NCBI GenBank assembly: GCA_006384855.1
Contig: VCJN01001268.1
Span: forward strand, 1 to 64,000
From: Tetraselmis striata
Taxonomy: Eukaryota > Chlorophyta > Chlorodendrophyceae > Chlorodendrales > Chlorodendraceae
Direction: 5' to 3'
Length of the DNA: 64,000 nucleotides
A model generated the notes under the pieces. It saw only the letters and a program-made list of their open reading frames with translations, was not told the DNA's origin and searched no databases. A program made the translations under genes and the position numbers. Numbering within the stretch: position 1 is the first letter of the stretch; the number at the start of each line of letters is the position of its first letter. Shown here piece by piece: positions 56,701 to 64,000 of the stretch.

Positions 56701-57300
56701 GCGCACGAGTTCGGTCATGCGCCTCTCCGCGAAAGCGCGGAAGCGCCACGCCAAGGCTTGCAGCCGCCGCCGTCCGCCTCGGCTCGGGGCCCTAAGCAAC
56801 AATTGTGGCAACAGGTACTTCCACTTAAGCGCCCTATCCAACACCACGGGGTCATTGGCCTCCATCGCCGCCACCACCCGCTCATTCACGCAGCGTTGTG
56901 CCTCTGCCCACGCTTCTTGAAAGTCAATCGGCACCGCCGTCTCCATGGACATCTCCGCCGGCATGTGCACCATGTCCACGTCGGAGAGGTGGTCCACCGC
57001 GCCCCACCCCACCCCGTCGCCGGCTGGAGATGGGCGAGTAGGGGGGGGCGGATACCGAGCCCGTGAGGCCTCGCTACCGGGGTGGCCGGCCGGTGCACCC
57101 ACCTCTGGCGGCGTTGGGGCAACAACCGGGGGCGCTGCGACGCCCCGGAACGCAGCGACGGACGGCAGTGCGGGCGACGGCAGCACCGACGATTGTCCAG
57201 CTCCACCGGCGCGGCGCGCCCCCCGACGGCGGTGCCGCTCGGCCAACACGGCGCGCGCCTTGGCTAGCCACGCGGCGGCGACCTCGGTGAAAGCCAGCAC
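53722..57300 (-). CDS. Reverse transcriptase with C-terminal endonuclease-like domain (non-LTR type), open frame
   Basis: The ORF is 1192 codons from a GTG-containing frame position; the true start is uncertain because the frame is open upstream to about 57696. RT motifs lie in order at about 320-600: AAGPSGMRNEYLR, VRPVAVGEAERRAAERAV, IVHTDLRNAYNEAWR (motif A), DGVQQGAPLATT (motif B), FNADDGILVG (motif C) and LEVRFDKMQAYS (motif D). The C-terminal third has HWRVQHDAIADAFRDHC, then LLEFKTMRYG and GPLRDILDMSDYTGMVFG, resembling the PD-(D/E)XK-like tails of algal RT proteins. Catalytic Asp residues are intact. It could be an endonuclease-bearing non-LTR element; no poly-A tail or target duplication was found. 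Confidence 0.8.
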   Translation of the reverse strand: MLAFTEVAAAWLAKARAVLAERHRRRGARRAGGAGQSSVLPSPALPSVAAFRGVAAPPVVAPTPPEVGAPAGHPGSEASRARYPPPPTRPSPAGDGVGWGAVDHLSDVDMVHMPAEMSMETAVPIDFQEAWAEAQRCVNERVVAAMEANDPVVLDRALKWKYLLPQLLLRAPSRGGRRRLQALAWRFRAFAERRMTELVRSWDDARTDAFYAGHARQRRTDADLFEALLVGTADTVVALVEDGELSRAAGRLSSKGMGDLSDPAILAQLRDKHPSRSHPIPDAAYAIPVDEAALTVDMRVPYQQLKQHVAAGPSGMRNEYLRCLVGEYAPASGPAAVRAMSEVASMYLQGRLPGWFNRLFASARLVAPVKKLGEGRAPDVRPVAVGEAERRAAERAVVDNTKEAYVSVLAPSQLGVGIPAGDSVLIHGVRLIAEKLGPRAVIVHTDLRNAYNEAWRRTIIQRHIDCSPLHPVIPALLASLSTDSYLVVDDRSAPLRSEDGVQQGAPLATTSFCVAIHPEVQQCDTTLEVNDGAARFNADDGILVGLPEHVWPALHAFRTSIKASVGLEVRFDKMQAYSADMEAARREAPADIEWPELDGHHGIAVLNVPLGSPEYVQAYMRGKAEELREEVDASLSKLLSAKPSRRYTHALHHHAWALLKHCMQHKAGYWLRNCLPSEVEAFAEAVDATILAAVERVLGVSFDPSTYGTDTNPVVTDFLAELLHDPDPMAAEVATLSEDAVARARSRLHLPTRLKGAGIRRMATVRDAAFIGCMNAILPRFLTRNSGTNTPTPGFFDPQLGSVLGRGSFNANSSARQYDHFLNDAHGSDSYAVEMREAWGRLQAATAGHLGDADARQMEREVEAASGSQKELTAFLDQANNSRLRNEVCALPATCRERILFNQLDAASGMWTVAIPTARTAMTPHELREVAAGYFFLPSPCLAPVVGCQIILPSTEHNPVLVDLYGDALMNLPAPGDAHWRVQHDAIADAFRDHCVHDLGIAVRREVDDLFQQAVPLGNTVPRDELKDLVPDAELSLPVFNVVTGSYDPRSLKSTLLEFKTMRYGVKYTSVPRATAVDRFERSLLGDIQRGLAARDAAWHNTEPGQKGPLRDILDMSDYTGMVFGTVGEVSKGVHRTVRGIACLAADQGALSSRGTRCITRAHQEALLARDFLGVLSLVAASRACSLPHQTA

Positions 57301-57434
57301 ATCGGCCGGGTGGTGCCTGACGCGGGCGGGCTGGAGCGACCTGGCTGCGGCGTCAATCCTCGGCGCCCACGCGGCGCCCGCGGCAACGCCAGCGACGGAA
57401 AGCGCGTCGGCGACTGTCCAAGCCGCTGCCGGTG

Positions 57435-57848
57435 CTACGCCCCGCCGCGCCGGCCCGCTGTCGTGTAGCCTGCCGCGCCCGTCGCGGACTCGGGACTCGA
57501 CGACCGGCTCACCGCCTGGGCGTACGTGGGAGCCGGCGGGACGGCAGTCGCGGGCGGGCTCGGCCTTGGCTGGGTGGCGTCGGGTGCACTGGCGGTGGGC
57601 GGTGTTGCCGCGGGCGACGCTCCCGCCGCACGCGATGCGCCGGGGCTGCCTGATATACTGGACGATGTACTGGGGGGCGGCGGCGACCCGGGGTCAACGG
57701 CGCGTTCTGCCGCACCATCGGCGGAAGGCGCAGACATCGCGCGGCGCCCCGCCGGATACAAGCGACCCGCCACAGCCCGGGCATAACGGTGACGTCGCGT
57801 GGGAGGGGGTTGAGGGCAGCTACGCGATCTGGGCGGCGGGTGAGGCAT
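57435..57848 (-). CDS. Pro/Ala/Ser-rich ORF upstream of, and out of frame with, the reverse transcriptase
   Basis: This 137-codon ORF ends at 57435. Its second half (PTYAQAVSRSSSPESATG) looks like the disordered N-terminus of a retroelement protein and could be an ORF1 or the first part of the RT ORF joined by a frameshift near 57440. The competing frame, continuous with the RT, is open over the same bases but Arg-rich and less protein-like. Confidence 0.35.
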   Translation of the reverse strand: MPHPPPRSRSCPQPPPTRRHRYARAVAGRLYPAGRRAMSAPSADGAAERAVDPGSPPPPSTSSSISGSPGASRAAGASPAATPPTASAPDATQPRPSPPATAVPPAPTYAQAVSRSSSPESATGAAGYTTAGRRGGA

Positions 57849-58071
57849 GGCGACACACGGCCCCGCAGCGCCTCCGGGGCCGCTGGGTGGCCGCTGGGTG
57901 GGCGACTGGTACTACATGTGGTCAGGGAGCACTCGTACGAGAATGTTCTGGCGATTTCAAAGTTGAGTCTGGTTTTGCCAAAAAGGTCGCGCAGGCTGCT
58001 TTACACAGTCAAGAGCCGAAATTGGCAGGATGGTTTAGCGAAAGCGTGGAGGGAAAACGGAGTCAGGGGGG

Positions 58072-58258
58072 GCGCTGCGTGGAACGCAGCGAAAACTGGA
58101 AGATGGCAGGCTCAGCTGTTCTGGCTGTTTTTATGTCTACTCGTGCTGCACCCAAAAAGGGCGCAACAACAGATGCCTAGTTCCCGTACCACTGAGCAGC
58201 ACTTGTAGCTAAAAAGCGGTTAGGTCAAGGAGGGAAACCCCATAAACTAGTTTAGATC
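58072..58258 (-). repeat. A2 terminal repeat of YR element copy 2
   Basis: It is a near copy of 60966-61153 and of the two A repeats of copy 1. It includes aactagtttatgg, a gcgccctttttgggtgc palindrome and a gctgcg...cgcagc hairpin. Confidence 0.85.
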
Positions 58259-58338
58259 ATTTCAAAGTTGAGTCTGGTTTTGCCAGTCTTGAGCGAACGG
58301 AGAGAGCGGTGGATTGACGGAGAAGAGGTAGCGCCAAG

Positions 58339-59844
58339 TCATGAAGGAGGCACTGGGAAGGCCACCGCTGCGGAGTCCTGTTGGACTTGGAAGTGGCGGA
58401 GGGGGGCGATGTGTCCAAAGAAGAACCACGCGCCAGGGGAAGGAAGAACGTTAGGGTCGATGTAGTCCAGAACGACGTCAGAGTTAGTGGCCCAACCGCC
58501 TTGGTAGCGAATGTGGGACAATGGCACTCCGATGGCGTTTGCTGCAGAAGCTGCGCCCTTGCGAAGACTGTGTGAAGTCCAGGAAGTGCCAGCAGGGGGG
58601 GCAGCGTTGACTAGACTGATGGTTGCAGACAGCCAGTCTGACATTGTAGCCGCAGTCCAAGGTTTTGACTGCTCGGCCGCAGTGACAGCCCAGAAGTTTG
58701 ATGTAGCCAAGCCAACAGTAACCAGGGGGACAGATTGGACGTTGTCGATGAAGTGGTGCAAGAGACGTGTCACTCGAGGGTGCTCGGACACCGGAAGGAG
58801 AAGTACACGCAGGTCGTCGGGTCCCCGTCGGCCAGCGCGACCCTTCTCGCGGTACACTTGCAGGGTGATGTTGTAGTCGTCGACATGCACGTCTCGCACT
58901 CGACAGGACACGCCAGTAAGGCCCCTGGCAAAGAACATAAAGTTGACAACCGAGGCCAGGAGGGCCCGGAAGTCGTGGTGGTACTCTGGGTAGGGAGCAG
59001 ACACAATCAGCTCGGCCTTTGTGACAAACCGGTAAGCCACATCCGCAGGCAGAGGGACACGCAAAGGGGCAGCGTCCAGTCGGCGTTGACGCAGCATCAG
59101 CCCACGCCTTGCTGAAGTTAGGTGTAGGCTGTCCTTGGCGATTGGGTCGAGGTTGTGCAGCTCGAAGAACGTGTTGATCGCAGACAGGTAAGGTTGCAGT
59201 GACTTAGCGGCGATGTGCCCTCGCTCGCCGATCCAGGCAACGTACCGAACGACAGTCGCAGTAGTCGCCTCCAGCGGGCTGATGTTCTCGGAGTCGTGGC
59301 AGAACTCCGCGAACTGAGACAGCCGGCCGGCATAGCTCTTGAGTGTCTGAGCGCTGAGGGAGCTGGAGAGTAGGTCGAGCGTCCGCTGGCCCAGCTCGTC
59401 TGAGCCGAACGCGTCCTGCAGACGAGCTCGCAATGAAGCAGCCCAGGGAGCGACAGCTTCGGGCTCGTCAATTACGTAAGTGCGTTGTCTTACTGACAGA
59501 GTTCCACCGGTACGACTACTGTTCGCAAAGTACTCGGCAGCAGCAGTTAGGTTCCCGGCGGTTGGCCGGTAGTTGCTGGACGGGTTTGCAGTAGCATCGG
59601 TACGGGTTTGCGGGGCTAGGTTCAGGTAAGAGGGCCGCCCCGCGCGCCCTTCGCGCTCGTAGCGCCTGTCTCGCGCGTAACGTACCCGCGTGAAACTTGG
59701 TCGTTGCGAACCAGTTGTAACACGTAGTGTAACAACCGACGGACGCAGTGGTGGAATGGTACGGGAGGCGGTTAGTTGAGCCGCCATGTGCAGGTGTGCG
59801 GATGGTTGAGCCGCACTCGGCTGTAGCTGTGAGAAGCGCCGCAC
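58339..59844 (-). CDS. Tyrosine recombinase (YR) of element copy 2
   Basis: The ORF has 501 codons. An N-terminal basic stretch is followed by a core-binding domain (about 135-240: LLSSSLSAQTLKSYAGRLSQ, YLSAINTFFELH) and a catalytic domain (about 270-490). The first Arg lies near LTGVSCRVRDV, the HxxR motif is SHSLRKGAAS, GGW replaces the usual GHS after IRYQ, and the nucleophile Tyr is in VLDYIDP. These residues are those used for cut-and-rejoin recombination. The start is uncertain: an acceptor-like cttcctttag just upstream and a GTGAGC donor at the end of the gag-like ORF suggest the two could be spliced together. Confidence 0.88.
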   Translation of the reverse strand: MRRFSQLQPSAAQPSAHLHMAAQLTASRTIPPLRPSVVTLRVTTGSQRPSFTRVRYARDRRYEREGRAGRPSYLNLAPQTRTDATANPSSNYRPTAGNLTAAAEYFANSSRTGGTLSVRQRTYVIDEPEAVAPWAASLRARLQDAFGSDELGQRTLDLLSSSLSAQTLKSYAGRLSQFAEFCHDSENISPLEATTATVVRYVAWIGERGHIAAKSLQPYLSAINTFFELHNLDPIAKDSLHLTSARRGLMLRQRRLDAAPLRVPLPADVAYRFVTKAELIVSAPYPEYHHDFRALLASVVNFMFFARGLTGVSCRVRDVHVDDYNITLQVYREKGRAGRRGPDDLRVLLLPVSEHPRVTRLLHHFIDNVQSVPLVTVGLATSNFWAVTAAEQSKPWTAATMSDWLSATISLVNAAPPAGTSWTSHSLRKGAASAANAIGVPLSHIRYQGGWATNSDVVLDYIDPNVLPSPGAWFFFGHIAPLRHFQVQQDSAAVAFPVPPS

Positions 59845-59999
59845 CGAGGAAGGTCTAAAGGAAGTCTTTAAAGTGGGGGGTCAGGCCCTAACACGGGGCG
59901 CTCATCTCGCCGTTGAGCTGCAAGGGTGCGTCTTGCGGCGGTCACCGAAAGGTGGCCTCGCAAAGCTCCAGCAGCTCCGACGAAAGGCGCCCCACACCG

Positions 60000-60887
60000 T
60001 CACTCGTGCTCACCTTCGCGGCCACGCCCACGTCCACCGCCACGTCCTCGTCCACGCCCGCGACCGGCAGCTGCAGCCACCACTCGAGCAGTAGCGGTTG
60101 CTTTCGCGCTGCTGGCAACGGTCGCCTCGAAGACACGGCGCTCGTAGTCCCGCATGAGGTCCTCAAAGATCGCGGAACCCAGATGCTCCGAAGCAGGCTG
60201 AAAGTGTTGGGCTCGCAGCACATCCAGAACACCTTGGTCACCGTGCACACGCTTGATCTCGTTTAGCCTCCGCAGGAAGGCCAAACGAAACCGAAACGCC
60301 TTGTCGATGGCCTCGGCGTGGTTCCGAGCTCTCGCGAGGTAGGGGGTGAAGTCCTGGTTGGTGGCAGGGACGTAGGGCAGTAGCTCGTCGAGAGCCACGA
60401 AAAGCGCGGCCATGTGGGCCCCGAAACACGACATCCACAAATACTCCTCCTGGGCCGGCAGACGCCGGTCATCCTGCTTGAGGTACTCGTTCGTTAGGTC
60501 GGTGCTCAAGGGAAAGAGTCCAGGCACTCGGCTGACCGGTCGAACGGCCTCATAACCAGATTCTGCTCTCTGCAGTAATTCTGGCACCGCGAGGTAGTCA
60601 TCCTCGGCACTCACGGATTTTGCTCCGACATGGCCGCTCTGGGCTAGCTCTAGCAAGTCGGGGCGCTCTGCAGCTCCCCCGCTGCCTGTCGGCTGTCCCG
60701 CGATGCGCTGCCCGGAGCGAGAGCCATGTGCCCCTTCTCCATCAACAACACGCTCACGAGCCGTCAATTGAGCTACAGCCGTAGCCAATGCACGCACATC
60801 TGCTTGCAACGACTTTAGCGTCGGCTCAGCGACGGGTTCTTCTCCATCTGACATAGTAACGCACGGACGTACGGACGAGAATATCAC
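60000..60887 (-). CDS. gag-like protein of YR element copy 2
   Basis: The ORF has 295 codons. Residues 1-60 are acidic with a short coiled-coil-like part (LKSLQADVRALATAVAQL). A conserved middle (about 130-250) contains FPLSTDLTNEYLKQD, YLWMSCFGAHMAALF and RARNHAEAIDKAFRFR. The tail is Arg/Gly-rich (RGRGRGRGGG), as in RNA-binding proteins. Copy 1 encodes the same protein with a frameshift. It sits where DIRS elements encode gag. No zinc knuckle is present. Function is inferred from position and composition. Confidence 0.7.
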   Translation of the reverse strand: MIFSSVRPCVTMSDGEEPVAEPTLKSLQADVRALATAVAQLTARERVVDGEGAHGSRSGQRIAGQPTGSGGAAERPDLLELAQSGHVGAKSVSAEDDYLAVPELLQRAESGYEAVRPVSRVPGLFPLSTDLTNEYLKQDDRRLPAQEEYLWMSCFGAHMAALFVALDELLPYVPATNQDFTPYLARARNHAEAIDKAFRFRLAFLRRLNEIKRVHGDQGVLDVLRAQHFQPASEHLGSAIFEDLMRDYERRVFEATVASSAKATATARVVAAAAGRGRGRGRGGGRGRGREGEHE

Positions 60888-60965
60888 ACTCGGATGGCGA
60901 GCCGGGTGTGGTCTTGAACAACCTGGGGTGACCTTGCTCGCAACTGGTTACGAGACAGTTTTTAC

Positions 60966-61153
60966 ATCGCTGCGTGGAACGCAGCGAAAACTGGAAGATG
61001 GCAGGCTCACCTGTTCTGGCTGTTTTTATGTCTACTCGTGCTGCACCCAAAAAGGGCGCAACAACAGATGCCTAGTTCCCGTACCACTGAGCAGCACTTG
61101 TAGCTAAAAAGCGGTTAGGTCAAGGAGGGAAACCCCATAAACTAGTTTAGATC
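60966..61153 (-). repeat. A1 terminal repeat of YR element copy 2
   Basis: Outer copy of the A repeat, directly upstream of the gag-like ORF. It presumably contains the promoter; start sites cannot be seen. Confidence 0.85.
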
Positions 61154-62597
61154 ATGACGATGACTACTCGAATCGACGGCGATTATAAGATCGTGCTGGA
61201 ATACGAGTTCCCGTTTTGTTTTTGTTTTTTTTAGTAGCTGCTGGTGCCCTGCTGGCTATGCTTATTATTAAGGATTATGAACAGGTACTTTATGACTTGG
61301 TTGGATCGTATGTTGCCGCCGTATGACCAGTACGGCCAGGGGTTACCCCTGGCACAGCCTCAACTACGCCTTAGTCGCTACATAGCGCGGCGCGCGAAAG
61401 CAGTCGTGAAGTCGTGGCGCCTACTCCAGCAGCATGCGATGTAATCGTACCGGTTATGTACGAGGGTACATAAGAGGAAATTTGAATCGCGATTTCGCGC
61501 GCACATGGAAATCGTAGGTCCCTAATGTACGGATATTTATATGTGATCGTGGCAACCTTCCACTGCGCCATTCAATAGCATCCCTCCACGCTGGCAAGTA
61601 GATCTAATATGAATCCGCCGGTTGATAGTCCAGTCTCGGTGTGCGAATGTGCGATCTGCTGAACAGCCTTTCATGACCGCACAGGCTGTCACATCCCGCT
61701 CTAATTTACCGCGCCGCGCTGTCGCCGCATTCCAAATAACAGTACGTGACTACGGGGTGTCTGGTATCCTTTGGCGCGCATAACGTACGAAGCTCATATC
61801 ACGTGCCATCCCCGCCGTATAGGGGTGCGAATGAGGAGGCGGTATCCCGACCCTACCTGGTACTCAAGGTGGCGGCCGGCAAAGCACGTCGTTGGCGTAG
61901 CGTCCTCCAGCACCAGTGACCAGATCTCTGCCACCAGGCCTCTCTACCCACCGCCACCAAGCCTCGGCTTCTCCCTGCATAGTACAGGTAGCTTCCAAGG
62001 ATGGACAGATTAGCATCTCGATCCGCTTGTCGGCTTCGCGGAAATCACCCCCCAGGCCATATTGCGGCAGCCGGTAGCCGTGAATTGGCACTCCCAATGC
62101 ATACATACGTCGGCACGGCAGCACAAATACCTTCCTACTACCCAGCGCCAGCGCCTGAACGCTGGCCACGCGTTGCATCACGTAGACGGCCGACTTTCCA
62201 GCAGCCGCCTGTTCCATTTTTAGATATTTAGGAGAAACCTGCTGGAGGATAACGTCTCCCCGACTCCCGAATCCGCTCAGCTGTGTGCGTGAGACCTTTG
62301 CGGTTTTTCGCGTCGGTTTGCGTTTTCTACCGTCGCGTCGCCGTAATAAACCCCCCCACCTCCCCCCCCCCCCCCCCCCCCCCTCTCCCCCGCCCCCGTC
62401 CACCATTGCGAGTTGCACGGTTCGAGTCGCATTGCCAGATTCGCCATTTCGGGCGAAAATCGTTGAATTTTGACGTTGGGCGTGTCTTCCTGTGCTAACC
62501 CGGCACACCCCGCTCCAGGCGCCTCGAGAGAGTGGCGACATAGCGACCGCCGACGGGGGCTCTTCCTCAGCATCACTGCGCCATCATCCGTGTCGCC
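61154..62597. other. Carotenoid isomerase upstream region, no gene recognised
   Basis: A minus-strand open frame at 61864-62541 has fair composition in part (VSPKYLKMEQAAAGKSAVYV) but no known motif or fixed start, so it is not called. A C run at about 62361-62382 lies 215 bases before the ATG at 62598. Confidence 0.4.
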
Positions 62598-64000
62598 ATG
62601 GCGGCCACCGCCACCGCCGGGTCTAGCCTCGCGGCGGACCTGAGGTGCGTTTCCCCGCGGTGGCTCCCGCGCGTTGACCCCGCCAATGGACGTTCATGCC
62701 CTCCGAGTGGCTGACGGGGCTGCCCACTCGCTCGCTAGGTCTGCCAGGTTGGCGCGCCGCTCTGGGACCAGCCGCCGGGCGACCAGCCGCGCGTCGCCAC
62801 GGTGCCAGGCCGCGTCCAGCGGCGGCTCGATGGTACACCTCCCTTCTGCCATTATTTCATTGGAGCGGCTTGCCCGAGTGGGCGTGCCCCTGACGAGGAG
62901 GTGGTCGGTCGTGCCTGTCGTTGCAGATGAGGGGGCCCGGCGAGGGTAGCAAGGCGAGCGCGCTGAAGGCGGTGATGACAGATGAGCCTCGGACGACGTT
63001 AGACGAGGCGCAGGAGTTCGGGCTGCCGGAGATGGGTGTCGACCAGGATTTGGAGGGAGAGAATATCGTGTACGACGCGGTCGTGATTGGCAGCGGAATG
63101 GGTGGACTGGCGACGGCGGCGCGCCTGACGGAGGCCGGCGCGAAGGTGATCGTGCTGGAGAAGTACCTTGTCCCTGGCGGCAGTGCGGCCGCGTACGAGC
63201 GCGAGGGCTTCAAGTTTGACGTCGGCAGCAGCATGATGTTTGGCCTGGGGGACAAGGGAGAGACCAACCTGCTGACGCGCGCCCTGGCGTCAGTCGGCAA
63301 GAGCATAGAGAGCGTTCCCGACCCGACACAGATCCACTACCACCTGCCCGCCAGCGACGCGCACCCCGATGGCCTGCAGCCGAAGGTGGGCCGCGCACCC
63401 CTCATTGTTCTGGGCTTTTGATGATTTTGCCTGCTTTGCGGGGTATCGGCTGAGCCTTGCATCACAGTGCTGGGGTGCAACATGTCTCAATGCGTTTATC
63501 TGGGCACTGTGGAATGGCTGTGTGTATATGCGCGTCACAAATCGCCTCGCTGCACATTCACGCATGCCTCGCGACACCGCACCATTTAAATGTGTATGCG
63601 GAGTGGGTTGTTTTCCGCCATCGATTTAACCTATCTGCGCAGTGCTTGTGTTCTGATATGTTTTTTCAGGTGTTGGTCGCACACAACAATAATAGGGGGG
63701 AGTTACACACAACAATAAAAACCAAAGTTAAAGTGCAGCTACACTACATTACCCCCCCCCCCCCCCCCCCCAATTGTCTTTGCACAAATAGGGGAAACTA
63801 TATTCATTTGGAAATGGGGTAAATATAGTTTTATTACAGTACATCAGGTGCACCAGATTGTAGACTCGCTGCTGCAAAGCAGACTTTTTGGGACTCGTGA
63901 ATTCAGTTCAATGGTGTGGTCATGTAGGGAGGTATACGCACCCGCCGTTGGCCCCTTCGCCATTGCGCTGACGCTGCTCTGGCGGCAAACTGCGCAGGTG
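62598..64000 (+). CDS. Carotenoid isomerase (CRTISO-like), 5' part, continues past the right edge
   Basis: Exons 62598-62644, 62739-62832 and 62927-63385 encode the first 200 residues in phase; the next acceptor (gcag) lies at the window end, so exon 4 probably begins at 63998. Residues 1-47 (SARLARRSGTSRRATSR) form a typical chloroplast transit peptide. VYDAVVIGSGMGGLATAARL is the FAD/NAD-binding Rossmann motif. VIVLEKYLVPGGSAAAYERE, FKFDVGSSMMFGLGDKG and SVPDPTQIHYHLP match the start of plant CRTISO, which converts poly-cis lycopene to all-trans lycopene in plastids. Phytoene desaturase relatives are the main alternative. The last intron (63386-63997) contains a C run at about 63753-63771. 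Confidence 0.88.

Larger units (their letters stand above)
57954..61153 (-). mobile_element. Tyrosine-recombinase element with split direct repeats, intact copy (copy 2)
   Basis: Read on the minus strand the order is A1 (about 60966-61153), gag-like ORF, recombinase ORF, B1 (58259-58286), A2 (58072-58258) and B2 (57954-57980). A1 and A2 are about 187 bp and closely similar; B1 and B2 share ggcaaaaccagactcaactt. This is the split-direct-repeat plan of Ngaro/VIPER-like elements, which integrate through a recombined circular intermediate and make no target duplication. Both ORFs are open. No reverse transcriptase, RNase H or hydrolase is encoded, which is unusual for the DIRS order. Confidence 0.88.

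Noticed and set aside
61864-62541. 225-codon minus-strand ORF upstream of CRTISO
   Set aside because: It includes a poly-Gly stretch read from the C run at about 62361 and overlaps the presumed promoter. No motif supports it.

Overview
The window looks like nuclear DNA of a green alga, most likely a chlorophyte. It is GC-rich and carries intron-rich genes with GT-AG introns. Several products are typical of plastid-bearing Viridiplantae: a KEA1/2-type K+/H+ antiporter with a long coiled-coil N-terminus, a carotenoid isomerase with a transit peptide, and an FKBP13-like thylakoid-lumen isomerase. The window also holds a linker histone H1 and a HMCES/SRAP DNA-repair protein. The species cannot be named from the sequence.

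Layout. 1-4.3 kb holds decayed mobile DNA (end of an endonuclease-type non-LTR element, a tandem-repeat pseudogene, a Ty3/gypsy relic). 6.4-8.3 kb (+) is an AVT6/SLC38-like amino-acid transporter in four exons. 9.3-17.5 kb (-) is a complete 11-exon KEA1/2 gene; its last intron holds a tRNA-derived SINE that was itself split by a Harbinger-like MITE. 18.1-25.4 kb (-) is an intact Ty1/copia retrotransposon with LTRs identical by eye, whose single long ORF carries a C5-cytosine DNA methyltransferase between gag and protease. 25.7-29.0 kb (+) is a decayed tyrosine-recombinase element with split direct repeats; an intact relative lies at 58.0-61.2 kb (-). 31.6-42.5 kb is a nest of one GC-rich terminal-inverted-repeat family, one copy of which was split by a 5.3 kb Mutator-like element; that element also contains piggyBac-like coding fragments. 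43.3-44.6 kb (+) is the FKBP gene, 46.2 kb a hAT fragment, 47.7-48.7 kb (-) histone H1, 50.7-53.1 kb (-) HMCES, 53.7-57.3 kb (-) a reverse-transcriptase ORF, and 62.6 kb to the right edge (+) the 5' part of the carotenoid isomerase gene.

Exon models were worked out by hand from GT-AG boundaries, reading phase and family motifs; the AVT6, KEA, FKBP, HMCES and H1 models each sum to a whole number of codons. Two signals stand out. First, the copia element encodes its own DNA methyltransferase. Second, long poly-C runs on the sense strand sit just inside the 5' splice site of many introns in unrelated genes, which makes them a practical strand and intron marker here. The host genes are not an operon or pathway; the plastid genes share only their compartment.
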